64,000 nucleotides of DNA, from NCBI RefSeq assembly GCF_014633365.1, contig NC_068348.1:15766311-15830310 (forward strand), in the 5' to 3' direction. The stretch is from Diospyros lotus (lineage: Eukaryota; Streptophyta; Magnoliopsida; Ericales; Ebenaceae). Both the position numbers and the translations under genes were made by a program. Shown here piece by piece: positions 11,017 to 21,960 of this stretch. Position 1 is the stretch's first letter; each line of letters opens with the position of its first letter. The notes under the pieces were generated by a model. The model did not search any database and was not told where the DNA came from. It saw nothing but the letters and a program-made list of their open reading frames with translations.

Positions 11017-12172
11017 ATGGCTCCCAAACATAAGGATATACTTCTGTCTTCTGCTCAACCTTAAACTAAGCCATAACCACTACCTTTTAAAGGATAAGGC
11101 GTAACCCTAGACAATCTTCAAATAGAAATAAGGCTACTAGAGTTGAAAATCTCAAGCTTATCGAAGAGAGAAATGTGGGTCTATACCAACAAATCTTATA
11201 TATAGACTTCATGCCTGGTAGGAATATAGATTGGAATAACTTTAAGAAAATAGGTTTTGGGAAAAATATTAAAGAATGGATCACCACAATGGGATGGTCT
11301 GAGTTGTCTACTCTAGATACTCCTATCTTCCCAGATAAACCAAGAGAATTTTATTTAAGTATTTCAACCTCTCTTGAGAAACCCATCCAAAAATATTCTC
11401 TTCATTTTCAGATAAACGGAACAAGCCATTCCTTCTCCTCTGAAGAACTGGCCGACCTCCTGGAATTCACTTCTAGTGACATCTCTCTTAAAGATCTTGG
11501 TCTTAACCTCAGCAAAATTTGGTCATTCTTTACTGGCCAAGAGAAAACCTTCAAAACTCTCAAATATCATGGATCTCAAGCTATCTGTGACCCAAAACAT
11601 CAAGTTCTTCACCATTTTGTTGCCACTTCTATCTACTCTAGAGGAACATCTTAGCACCTTGTCACTCCATCCTAGAAATTATGTGGTGTGACATCATCAA
11701 ATCTCATTTCAACCTTCCATAATTCATCTTCTCAAAGATTCATGAGTCAATTAGAAAACCTTCTAGAAAACTTCCTTCTAGAAGAATTATTACTCTCATT
11801 CTTGATTATGCCATTGGTCCATTAGAAGGAGATTCCATACCTCATTTATCTTTTGACTCTTATAATGAACATTCCCTTAAGAGAATGAACATCTATTGTG
11901 AAAATAAAGTTTGGAAAATGTCATCCCAAGCAATTAGTTTAGAATCCTTTGAGAAATCATCTTCATCTTCATCATCCTCATCCACCTCTTCCTCCTATGA
12001 ATCTCAATCCTCTAATCCTGAGCATCCATGTATAGCTACTCTTTGCCAGCTCAGCTTTTTTTTAGATGTCCTATTTCCCTCTTCTGTCAAAAACTCTCTC
12101 TCATCTCATGAAGAAATATTATTCAAGCTCTCAAAGATAGAAAAGAGGCAAACTAAGATAGGTCAACAATAA
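11017..12172 (+). pseudogene. Extra ORF of SIRE-type element (Transposase_32-like plant transposon protein)
   Basis: The ATG (MAPKHKD...) begins a protein like the 'putative plant transposon protein' family (PF20167) found after pol in SIRE-type copia elements. The best stretch is 11175-11654. It has GFGKNIKEWITTMGWSEL, then a DKPREFYLSIST segment matching the family's V-R-EFYA-N position, SFSSEELADLLEF, and HQVLHHFVATSIYSRGTS. After a frameshift near 11650 the match continues (LHPRNYVVWCDIIKSHF, then LPSRRIITLILDYAIGPLEG). The tail at 11885-12172 has a long serine run and a helix-prone end. Stops and at least two frameshifts make it non-functional. The role of the protein is unknown; an envelope-like role was once proposed from its position. 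Confidence 0.65.
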
Positions 12173-13187
12173 GAAAGATGATGTCTATCATTGACCATCA
12201 TCTAGCAGGAGGAAATTCTCTGCTCAGAGGAATACAAGGAAAGCTTCTAAAGAAAAGAATTAGGAAGAGGAATCCGATGAGGAAAACTAGCATTTAAGTT
12301 AAAAATAAAATTAGGAAATGTAATTCTTAAGACGAATTGACGATTTTTAGATGGATTTTTACTTTGTGAATGTTTGATGGATGTTCTTTTTTGTGCATTT
12401 ATCATAGGTTGCACAATACTTTAGGTCACACATTATGTGCAGTTGTAATTCATATCTTACTATGATTTTCATGACAATATGCTTATATCTTAAATTGCTA
12501 TTCAAACTTCTCTACATACCTTATGTTTTGGTTATTCTTCTTAATAATTATGGGATTATCTGTTTAAATTGACATGTTTATGTCTTTTGTCTTACTTTAC
12601 ATATTAAATTATCTTTCATGATATTTTGTATGCTTATTATGCTTCTGCTATGTACTCTGGGTTAGTCTTCCAAAGTGTTAAATTATGCTATGAATAGGAG
12701 TTAATTCTTCCTCTTAGAAATCTCTAGGATTTACTTTATGCTCATTAGTGGTCTTATAGTATAAAAGGCGGGGGGCATTTTTTGAATTTCCTTATAAGTT
12801 ATGAATCAATATTTTAGGGGAAGACCTCCTTTCAAGTTTTCCAAAAACCTTTTTGAGCCATTTTGATTTATGACAAAAAGAGGAAGAAGAGAGTATATTT
12901 CAAAGAGGACAAATAGAGTACATTCAAAGGGAAGAGAAGAGAAATAGGATATATTAAAATTAGGGGTAGTTTCTCTAGAAAAAGGGATAATAGTCTTAGG
13001 GGAGATTTCCTCCTTATAGGCAAAATGCTAGGGAGAGTTATGTTCTCTCAAGTTTTCTTAAAACTCCATATTTTCTTAAAATCTATATTTTTCAAATATA
13101 ATATTTTCTAAAAAGTGTCTCCTCGTGTATTTTCTAAAAGCCCTTTGAGTCAAAATGTTTTGTCATCATCAAATGGGCTCATAAATC
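12173..13187 (+). other. Non-coding spacer of SIRE-like element
   Basis: No gene seen. AT-rich DNA runs from the extra ORF to the purine tract. It includes TTTTGTCATCATCAAATGG (from about 13159), a string that commonly precedes the polypurine tract in this copia lineage. Confidence 0.5.
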
Positions 13188-13201
13188 AAAAAGTGGGAGA
13201 T
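13188..13201 (+). other. Polypurine tract
   Basis: AAAAAGTGGGAGAT lies directly before the LTR start TGTTGAG at 13202, the expected place of the plus-strand primer. Confidence 0.65.
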
Positions 13202-14737
13202 TGTTGAGAAATTTTTATTTTGATTTAAGGAGAAAATAATCTTGAAAAAAAATATTTTCAATAAATTAATTTGTTGATTTTCAAAACATTTTATATGTAT
13301 ATTGAAAAAACCTCATACTTATATATTTATGTATGTCCTTCAAAATAAGTAAGTATTTGTTTTGGTTCATCAAGGAGTATGAAACTTAGAAATTTATTTT
13401 TGAGAACTTCAAGCTCATATATTCTTACATACTTCAAAACAGCAAAATATAGTTTTACATAAATTGAGCTTGATGTAAAATATTTTGAAAGCTCAGCTAA
13501 GTTCAAAAGTCTTTTTAAAGCTTTTGAAGGCAAAGTATTCAAATATTCTTTTAAATTTTCTTCACCTATTCCTTCGATCAAAAATAGCTTTATTAATCAT
13601 GTACAGCTCAGTATAATTTTCAATACATTCAAGTATTCAATCATGTGTTTCATAAAACCTACTCAAGCATATTTTGCAAAAATCTATGTTTTCCTTAAGC
13701 TTAATCAAATATGGTATTTGTATAATCAAGTATCTTTATAGAAACGAAAATCTGAGCATATTTTTAAGTCAGGTATTACTCTATGTAATTTTCAAATTAG
13801 TTGATTATACATTTTAGTAAAATTTTCTTTCAATCGACTATTAAGGATTCCTACTCAAGTAAAATTTTCAAGCTCTCTATATTTCAAAAATCAATCGAGT
13901 AAGGACTATTTTCAATCGAGTACCTTTTTTTTTATCAAAAATCTAAGTATCTCCTTAGTCGGGTATATTTTTCTCTCAATCGACTAATGTATTTTTCGTA
14001 ATCGATTATATATATGAGTTAATCAAGTAAAAGATTGGATGAAGTGAGGCTAAGTCTCTATGCTTATTTTAATCGAGTATCAGCTATTTGAACTGGAGTA
14101 TATCCTTGTGTTAGTCGAGTAAGCTTAGCCCAGCAGTCGAGTGCTTGTTGCATAGCCTCTGCATCCTTTGAGCCAGTCAAGTAATGATTTTGTCATACTT
14201 GAGTAAGACTTTTGCAAGGCTTCCATATAAATCGATTATAGGACTTTTCCAATCGAGTTTGCACTTCATTAGTCGAGTGACTTTAGGACTTAGTCAAGTA
14301 ACTAGCTCCTAATTTCAAAATTTATAGCCATTACTCATAAAGCAAAAATAGACTAGTTTTGACTGTCAAAGCTTTATTTCTTTATCCCAAGTCATCTAAT
14401 TATATTCTCTTATAAAAGAATATTAGAATATACTTATGCAAGTGTGTTTAATGCTTATTTATATAAATTGCATATGATTCTAATGAATTTGACTGTCAGT
14501 GGTCAAATCAAAGAAGTTGTGAGTGTGTGCAGGTTTTCATGCCATTCTTCTCGAGTCTCAAACTTCTATAAAAAGTCAAGAGCAGTAAGAGATGAAGTTG
14601 TCGTTTAGTGATTAACGAAAGATGATGGCGTTATTCCAAACTCAGCTAGCTATCTTCTTTCAAGCCAATGCTTGGAATGAGCGTTCTTCATACTAAATCT
14701 TTTTTACTTCCAAGCTACTAACTGATGAGATTAATTA

Positions 14738-17376
14738 TGTAAGCACCCTCGTCCAGATATCCCCAACCACCCGGACTACCCGAACAGGAGTGCCTACGGA
14801 AGGAAAAAGAATGAGACAAAAGAACAAAAACCACCCTAGCATGCATACACAAAAATAAGAACAGCAGAAATGAAACTAAACACACGCATGCACTACGGGT
14901 ACCCCGCTATAACAGCGGTCACATGATAAATAAATAAACACAGACTCCTGTGCCGACATACAAGAGACTCGAGGAAAGACCTGGCATAGTACAAAATGAT
15001 AGAGTAAATCATACTCAGACATCAGAGTTGAAAGGGATTGACGGGACTGCATGTACACCACACCGACTCTGTCTCTAAAGCTGACTCCCTTGCCATGGCC
15101 CACGCTGCCACTACCTGGAATGATGGAAAGCAAGGTGAGTCGAGAGACTCAGCAAGCATAAGGAAAGAAAGTCTGAAGGCTGCACAGAACTAGTAAACTC
15201 TCCCCAGAATAAACCCCCAGGTACACACAAGCCATGAGACACTACAACACAATAGTATAGCATAATAAAAGCACATACCAGTCCTTGGGGCCCACACAAG
15301 ACACGCGGCACCCAAGTCCCATACTAACTTGCTACTGCCCTGAAAGGCAACATAAATCACCAACTAACATGCGTGCGTTGTACCGGGTCGGTACTCCCGT
15401 CACCTGTCCATGTCGATACTCCCGACACCCGAACCATAGGCTCCCTCGAAACGGTACTCCCGTCCGAGAACTATATACTACCAGTAGTCATGCAATGCAC
15501 ATAAAAATGCAATGGCGTAGTGAAAATCAACGTGATACACTGGCGCCCATACATCCAGGCATCAGGCTATGCTCCGCCCATATAGTAAACCACATGCGAT
15601 GCATATGCCCGTGCTGGATGCAACCTAACCAAGCTAGAATGTCCGTGTCCAAGCATACTCAATAAATGAATATCCCAACATGCAACCCGTACCCATGTGC
15701 ATATCAAATCATGAACAGTAATATAATAAATCTAAACGTGCAGTAAATCACATACTAGTAGAGCTAGTCAGTAGTGCCCGGCACCGGTCAACGGCCAGTG
15801 ACTAGGAGTGTCCACCCGACGGTCCATATCAGAGTCGTACAATAGTCTACCCCAACGTCACCAAACAGCCGACCCCTGCCCTACTGCTCGATAGCTCAGC
15901 CGAATCATAAATAAACCTGAGAAAACTGTAAATAAACCCGCACGTCTAGGAACCTAGTCCCCAAGCTGGTTCAGCATCATTCCCAAAAGGAGTGGGGGCG
16001 GTACAAACCCCCGTAGGCACTCAACAAATAAAACTCTAAAAGTCTCGGATTTAATTTAATTTAACTTAAAACAAATTAACAATAATTCAACAAATAAGGC
16101 TAGGCGCCGAATTAGAGTAAGGGAGAGGATAAAATACAAGAAATCACGGGGTCTTTTATGGGAATTGAAGAACACGAGGAGGGGGGTTAGGAGTTTGCCT
16201 TTACACTGCTATTTCTTGCCTTTCTTGCACTCTCGCTGCAAAGTAAAACGTTTAATAGCGATTAATAAAATCATGACTCACATTAATTAAATCTAACCGT
16301 GTAATATAAATAATTTAACCGTCTAAAATCCCACCTAGACGCACCACAAATAAAATTCCAATAAGCTTCATATTTATTTTAAATTAAATCATACTAATAA
16401 AATCCTCAATTCGTATAATTAATACGTAACACCGAAACGAATTAAGGGAATGCGAGGGGTTCACAAAAGGAAAAAAGATCACAAGGGTAGAGAGAAGCTT
16501 GCCTCTATTTAGCCATTTATAGCGTTTCTACGCTTGAACACCACCAAATAAATACACGCTGTAAAATAAATTAAACTCCCAAGATTAATAAAATTAAACC
16601 CAAAATGAATTTTCAACCATACAGAATATTTAATACATAATTTTCTTTGTACCTGACTAAGTAAAACGTGATTAAACCTCATTTAATCTTATATTTTCCT
16701 CCCAAATTTACCTCTTTTCTTCACTATGCGTCCGTTCCTTCTTTTCCCGCTCGGAGACGCCCGAAATGGGCTTAAAATAGGTGCAAAATGAGTGGCTGGG
16801 AGGAAGCCACGTGGCAGCAGCAGAGGCAGCCGCTGGAGGCCACCGCCTAAGGCCAAAACGACACCGTTTTGGGCGTTATTGGCTTGGAAAAATTAGCAGA
16901 AAACTGCCTCCAACGCGCTCACGCCCCAGTCCTCGATCCCGCGTCTCCTCGCTGGCACCCCTCGCGCGCCACCACCGCGCCACACGCTGCTTTTAACATA
17001 TATATGCCTCGATTTAATTTTAAAGTGATCCGCGGCCCTTTTCTCCGAAATTGCACCAACACCTTAAACTTTTAGAAATTGACATGCTTGCCCCCCCAAC
17101 TTCTGAATTCAGCAGATACACCCCTAATCTTAAATTCCACTTATTTTACTTCCACCCCATAATTTTCAGAAATTACCCAATCTAATTTATTTTACTATTT
17201 TTCTAAATACTTTCCAATAAATAATTATTTTCCCAAAATAACATCAATACACATTTTCTTAAATCTTCAAATACCCAAATAAATTAATATTTTCTTTTAA
17301 CCCACAAATATTCAATAATCAACATAAATACGATAATTAATAATTATCAACCATTTTCAAATTTTGGGATATTACA
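14738..17376 (-). mobile_element. Solo LTR, chromovirus-type gypsy, 2639 bp, reversed
   Basis: On the minus strand it starts TGTAATATCCC and ends GGGTGCTTACA. It is flanked by a perfect 5-bp target duplication, AATTA, at 14733-14737 and 17377-17381. It sits inside the SIRE-like LTR 13202-19676. There is no internal region, so it is a solo LTR. A minus-strand TATA box (TATAAATGG) lies at 16521-16513. The ORFs inside show no known protein motif. Confidence 0.88.
16513..16521 (-). promoter_or_regulatory. TATA box of reversed solo LTR
   Basis: TATAAATGG on the minus strand, about 860 bp from the LTR start. This is the same depth as the TATA box in the solo LTR at 4490. Confidence 0.45.
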
Positions 17377-17829
17377 AATTATATATCTTTCTAAACCAAA
17401 TTGTATAAAAGATTTTAATGTTTTATTCATTCATTCTTTCGAACTCTTTTTTGTCCAAGAGAAAATTGATATCAGTGTATATCTTATATTTTTCTCTGGA
17501 GATATCCTTACACGTGTTTTTGTGTAAACTTGTAAAAGGTTATGCTTGGTCTTTGAAAAAAATGTGATATTTTACTCTTGAGTAATGAAATGGTTTTGAT
17601 GAATGTCTATATGAAAATCAATCTATATGGATTTTGTGAATGAGAAAATCAATTTTCAATATATGAGTTTTGAAGCAAGGTATGAAAACCTATAGAAGAA
17701 ATATTGAGTAAGGTTGAGTGTGATTTGTTTCAAAAATATACTTTTGATAATCTCAACTTGTTTTAAAGATAATCAAAATGAGTTTTTAAAGAATCGAATA
17801 AGGTTGTTTTGAAAATTCAAGTTTTTCTA

Positions 17830-18165
17830 AAGAATAGTCGACTATCAGGATTATTCTGTTGACTATGCTTCAAAATAGTCGACTGTTTTTAATGTTCTGT
17901 CGACTATTTAAGTATCTGTCGACTATTTTAGCATCTGTCGACTATCGAGTAAAAATAGTCGACTATGCCTTTTGATCTGTCGACTATTTTTGTTCATGAA
18001 ATTCTAAAATTTCTTCACATTTCAGCAACTGTCAACTATTCAAGTATGTCTGTCGACTATTGGATTTTTGTATTAAAAATAGTCGACTATCAGTATATGT
18101 CTGTCGACTATTCTTAGTTTTACTTGTAAAAATAGTTGACTAATCTTTTCTTCTGTCGACTATTA
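17830..18165. repeat. GTCGACTAT palindrome array in LTR
   Basis: About fourteen copies of GTCGAC with flanking ATA/TAT, some forming the 12-bp palindrome ATAGTCGACTAT, others CTGTCGACTAT. They are spaced about 15-35 bp apart. The same motif recurs reversed at about 61975-62240 in the sister LTR. Confidence 0.8.
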
Positions 18166-18283
18166 TGTTTCACAGATTTTATAACGGCTAGTTTTTCAAC
18201 TCCAACGGTCACAAAAACGGCTAGTTTCTTCTTCAATCTTTATGGATGCTTATATATACAACTCATGGATGATCAAGGAGAGG

Positions 18284-18753
18284 CTTATAGACGAAAACGA
18301 GATGATCTAGCAATTGCAAATAATTTTATTTGAGCTTACAGTGTTTGGGCTTTCATTGTTTTATTTTTCTCTCTAAGGCTTGATTATTCTATCATTATAA
18401 ATTTATTGTTAAGCCTTGTTTTTCATTGTGAGAGAACTTGTAACTAAGAGTGTTAACTCTTAGATTATCTCTTTCATTTGTATTGTTTCTATTTTCCTAG
18501 CTTGTGTAGCTAGAGGGGCTTATGGACGAAAACGAGATGATCTAGCAATTGCAAATAATTTTATTTGAGCTTACAGTGTTTGAGCTTTCATTGTTTTATT
18601 TTTCTCTCTAAGGCTTGGTTATTCTATCATTGTAAATTTATTGTTAAGCCTTGTTTTTCATTGTGAGAGAACTTGTAACTAAGAGTGTTAACTCTTAGAT
18701 TATCTCTTTCATTTGTATTGTTTCTATTTTCCTAGCTTGTGTAGCTAGAGGGC
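18284..18753 (+). repeat. 235-bp tandem duplication inside the LTR
   Basis: The block GGCTTATRGACGAAAACGAG through CTTGTGTAGCTAGAGGG occurs twice. The string ACGAAAACGA is at 18291 and 18526, a period of exactly 235 bp. The copies differ at only a few positions, so the duplication is recent compared with the element. Confidence 0.9.
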
Positions 18754-18860
18754 CCATTAAATTGGGAGGTTGTATTTCCTAGCTTGTGTAGCTAGAGGGC
18801 CTACTTGTGTAAGTAGGAGGTTTTAGTGAATTGGTTTAGAATCCTTAGTGGGAGCTAAGG

Positions 18861-18899
18861 TAGTGGATTAGGCTTGGTTTAAGCCGAACCACTATAAAT
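18861..18899 (+). promoter_or_regulatory. Hairpin followed by TATAAAT in SIRE-like LTR
   Basis: TAGTGG (18861) pairs with CCACTA (18889), and inside it GGCTT (18871) pairs with AAGCC (18881). TATAAAT follows directly at 18893. A related hairpin is at 10311-10340 and in the Tat-like elements (24300, 24827, 44909). Confidence 0.6.
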
Positions 18900-19676
18900 C
18901 CTTTGTGTCTTTTATTCTTCTTGTTTTACATTTATCATCTCATATGTTCTATGTTTTAAGTCACTAAAACCTCAATTGGGTCAAAAAAGTTTTCAAGTTC
19001 TATCAAGTTTTAAGTTTTTAAAATAACCAATTCACCCCCCCTCTTGGTGTGTGCCATAGCATCTCCCGTTCTAACAAAATGTACTGGTTATGACTGAGCC
19101 TCTTATGAAAAAGCCTCATGTAAGGGTTCTTATTTAGCCCGTAAAAGGTAAAGGTTACTGCTTAGCATGTGAAAAGTAGAGGTTACTACTTAGTCTATAA
19201 AAAGCAGAGATTCCTACTTAGCCTGTAAAATTGGAGGTTACTGCTTAGTTTATAAAAGCGAGAGTTTCTACTTAGCTTGTTAAAAATGAAAGTTATAGTT
19301 GAACTTGTAAAAATTATTATCCTTAATGGATATTTTCAAAATTCTTAATGAAAAATTAAGGTAATGGACTAAACCAATTGGCTGAATCACTTAAAAACTA
19401 TTGTGTCCATAACTTTGAAAAAGTGGAATATGTGTATAGATCACTGAACCACTATAAAATTGCTTTGTCGTGCCTTTATATTTCTTGTTTATAACTTGTT
19501 GTATAAATTCCCCTTAGTCTCAAACAATCTACAGTGTATATATATATATTATATATAAATACACTCAAAAGTAATTTCTTAAAGTAAACTCTCAAGAGAT
19601 TTTCTTAAAAACTTGATAAAATTTTAATCATTCAATTCATCCCCTATCTTAATGGTCATTATTCAAGAGACCAACA

Positions 19677-20586
19677 TGCAGGATGGCCTTATCGCGATAA
19701 GGTGACAAAGGGTTAGATCTTGGAGGTCAAGGCACCAACACGCAGTGTGCGGAAGGTGGCACGCATGGGGCGCACATGGATGCAGACATGGGCACGGGGA
19801 AAACTCTGAAAACCAAGAAGACGGGCTTGGGCGCGCTGGGGCGCAGAAGACCCGAAAGACAAGCTTGGGCGCGCTGGGGCTCAGAAGACCCTGAAAATCC
19901 GGAAGATATGCTTGGGCACGCTGGGGCGCGGAAGACCCTGAAGACCTAGAAGACCTGTGCGCGGCAGAGGGCATCCGCGTGAGGGGCTGCACCCCTCACA
20001 CGACCCCCCAAAAGCCCCTGTGTAGGGCTGTGCCCCTATATTTGGGGGGGGGGGGCTTGCTGGCGGCATTTTGGCTCTTTTTCTTCTCTGTTTTTTATTA
20101 TTATTATTTTATTCTATTTTTACTTTGACTTTTTACACGTTTTTTGAGGATCTTTTTGGGGACTTCTACGAGAAGAACTGTCCCAAGGGCTAGGTTATAA
20201 CAGTAGATGAAGGAAGGATGTGGTGTGTTGTTATCACCTGTTGCTTTAAAGAAGAAGATGGTTTTGTTGCTTTCGCTGTGGAGATGATGTTGTCATGTTG
20301 TGTTGCTGAGAAGAGGTCACAATTGAAAGAATAATTCAACTAGTTGCTCAAATAAAGATAAATCTAACAAACTTAAACTAAATCTAAACCATAGAGAAAC
20401 CCGATCTATTCAATTTTACTCCTTTTTTTTGTTTTTTTATTAAATTTAATGTTAATTTAACACAATTCATATTTAATTAATATAATTTAATATAACTAAG
20501 GCTTAATTAACGAGTTGGTAATAGAAAAAATTAAATTATTGAAATCTCTAGAAGTATTTCTAAATTAAAGAAAAAAATTTAATAGA
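19677..20586. other. Unassigned repeat-derived DNA between two retroelements
   Basis: No supported gene. The first 350 bp are GC-rich with a minisatellite: GCTTGGGCGCGCTGGGGC-like units start at 19825, 19863 and 19910 (periods 38 and 47 bp). The rest is AT-rich. The minus-strand ORF over the minisatellite (19992-19663) is proline/serine-rich and is most likely a by-product of the repeat. A G run near 20046-20055 is an unstable homopolymer. The last bases (ATAGA, 20582-20586) are the left target duplication of the next element. Confidence 0.5.
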
Positions 20587-21672
20587 TGTTATGTATAAAA
20601 ATATAAAAAAATAAAGAAGGATGGAAGCGCCACGTGGCGAGCCCCCCCCCCCCCCCCCCCTCGGGTGACCAAAAGAGGCCACCCAGGGGGACGCTACCCC
20701 CGAGTGAGGGTCACTCGGGGGTAGCAAAAGGTCGCGCCCCTGCCCACTCGGTGACAGCCTCCCCCCCCCCCCCCCGAGTGAGGGTCACTCAAGGGGAGGC
20801 CGCGCCTTAGTGCGCGGCTCAGTTGCTCTCACGTGGCCAATTTGCACCTGGCCCCGTGCACCCGCGCGCACGGCCCCTCGTGCTCTCTTTCCCCGCACAT
20901 ACACATAGCCCCGAGTGAGGGTCACCCAAGGCACCACACTCACCCCCGCATGCCTCCTATTCTTGTGCCAGCGCCTCCAAGAGAATCAGCCTAAAACTAC
21001 TCGCGCGAGACTCGGTCAATGCCTTTCCAAGATTCTTGTCGTGAAACTCGGGACACGTGACACATGGATGCCTGTCTTGTTGCTATAAATAGGAGGTCTC
21101 TTTCCCTTATTTTGGTATGCAACCTCTTACTCTCGTACTTACTTTTTGTCTTCAAGCATTTCACTTCTACGAGGGACTAACTTAAGCATCGGAGGGTCCA
21201 CGCGGGGATTCTCACCCGTGCCCCTAATCGATTTTCTTTCTAGTAGGTCATCCATCACTCTCAAACTAGCCAAGGGACTCACTCATCACTATCGTGACCC
21301 CCAAGGGACTCACCCATCGCTGCCATGACCCCCAAGGGACTCACCCATCGCTGTTGTGACCCCCTGGGAGTCTCATCCATCGCTATCGCTCCACCCAGGG
21401 AGGCTCATCCATCGCTGTCACTCTACCCTGGGAGACTCACTCATCTCTCCCAATAATTACTCATCGTTTGGACAATCCACACGTCACCCATGGCCCGAAG
21501 GAGTCATCCATCCCCCGAGTGAGTCATCCATCGCTCAAATACACCACACGAGAGTCATCCATAGCTTGGATCAACCACACGTGGGTCATCCATCTCTCGA
21601 ATCAGCCACACGTGGGTCATCCATCGGCAGTTTTCCCTTTTACAAATTTATTGTTGTAACAGTGTAACAACA
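20587..21672 (+). mobile_element. 5' LTR, 1086 bp
   Basis: It starts TGTTATGTAT and ends GTGTAACAACA. It has C runs of 19 (20642-20660) and 15 (20761-20775) where the 3' LTR has 6-7. After the TATA box it carries repeats built on CTCAYCCATCGCT. It has two or three more repeat units than the 3' LTR, which together with the C runs explains the length difference. Confidence 0.85.
21084..21091 (+). promoter_or_regulatory. LTR TATA box
   Basis: TATAAATA within GCTATAAATAGGAGGTC is conserved in both LTRs (second copy at 26397-26404), about 500 bp into the LTR. It is the likely promoter of the retroelement RNA. Confidence 0.6.
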
Positions 21673-21673
21673 A

Positions 21674-21690
21674 TTGGCGTCGTTTGTGGG
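21674..21690 (+). other. Primer binding site
   Basis: TTGGCGTCGTTTGTGGG follows the 5' LTR end by one base. It is close to the TTGGCGCCGT...TGTGGG type of site often seen in Tat-lineage gypsy elements. I did not assign the tRNA. Confidence 0.5.
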
Positions 21691-21960
21691 AAATCGAACA
21701 AAAGGCTAAGAAACCTTCATTCACCATGGCACAAACTTGAAGCAGTTGACAGACTCTCTCGTGGTGCACAATCACCTCAACAAGATACCATCTCTCGAGT
21801 GGAAGAACAACATCAATCTACTCATGAAGATCAACTACCCCTCATCTATGGGGACCAGCCACCCCTCATCCATCAGTCCCGTCGTGAGGGTCACCCATCC
21901 CTCACTCATCAACAGCCACCCCTTCCAGGGCCTCCTCATCCATTGGGGGTTCAACTTTAG

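Larger units (their letters stand above)
10739..13201 (+). mobile_element. SIRE-like copia element, 3' internal region
   Basis: This is the last part of a copia element whose pol lies upstream and is lost. It contains an internal TATA box (10796), an extra ORF (11017-12172), about 1 kb of non-coding DNA, and a purine tract directly before the LTR at 13202. The arrangement extra ORF, long spacer, TTTGTCATCATC and AAAAAGTGGGAGA is characteristic of SIRE-type elements. Confidence 0.7.
17565..19076 (+). mobile_element. Solo LTR, SIRE-like copia, 1512 bp
   Basis: It starts TGATATTTTACTCTTGAG, ends CCCGTTCTAACA, and has a perfect target duplication AAATG at 17560-17564 and 19077-19081. The end carries AATTCACCCCCCCTCTTGG, the classic SIRE-type LTR end. 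The U3 part has about fourteen GTCGACTAT motifs (17830-18160). The hairpin before TATAAAT is at 18861-18899. It matches the reversed LTR at 50705-62831, so two solo copies of one family are present. Confidence 0.88.
13202..19676 (+). mobile_element. 3' LTR of SIRE-like copia element, split by two solo LTRs
   Basis: The LTR starts TGTTGAGAAA after the purine tract and ends GAGACCAACA (TGTTG/CAACA). Removing the insertions 14738-17376 and 17565-19076 with one copy of each target duplication leaves about 2.3 kb. The first part (about 13860-14300) has many AGTCGAGTA/AATCGAGTA motifs. The last part has an ACCACTATAAAA block (19450-19460) and an LTR-end string close to TCAATTCATCCCCTATCTT. The host segments are 13202-14737, 17377-17564 and 19077-19676. 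Confidence 0.7.

Noticed and set aside
10808..11104. 98-residue ORF before the extra ORF
   Set aside because: Hydrophobic, pyrimidine-rich leader; the real frame starts at the ATG at 11017.
15285..15665. 126-residue ORF
   Set aside because: Within a solo LTR, which has no protein-coding role; no motif.
19663..19992. 109-residue minus-strand ORF
   Set aside because: Encoded by a GC-rich minisatellite; Ala/Pro/Ser-rich with no domain.
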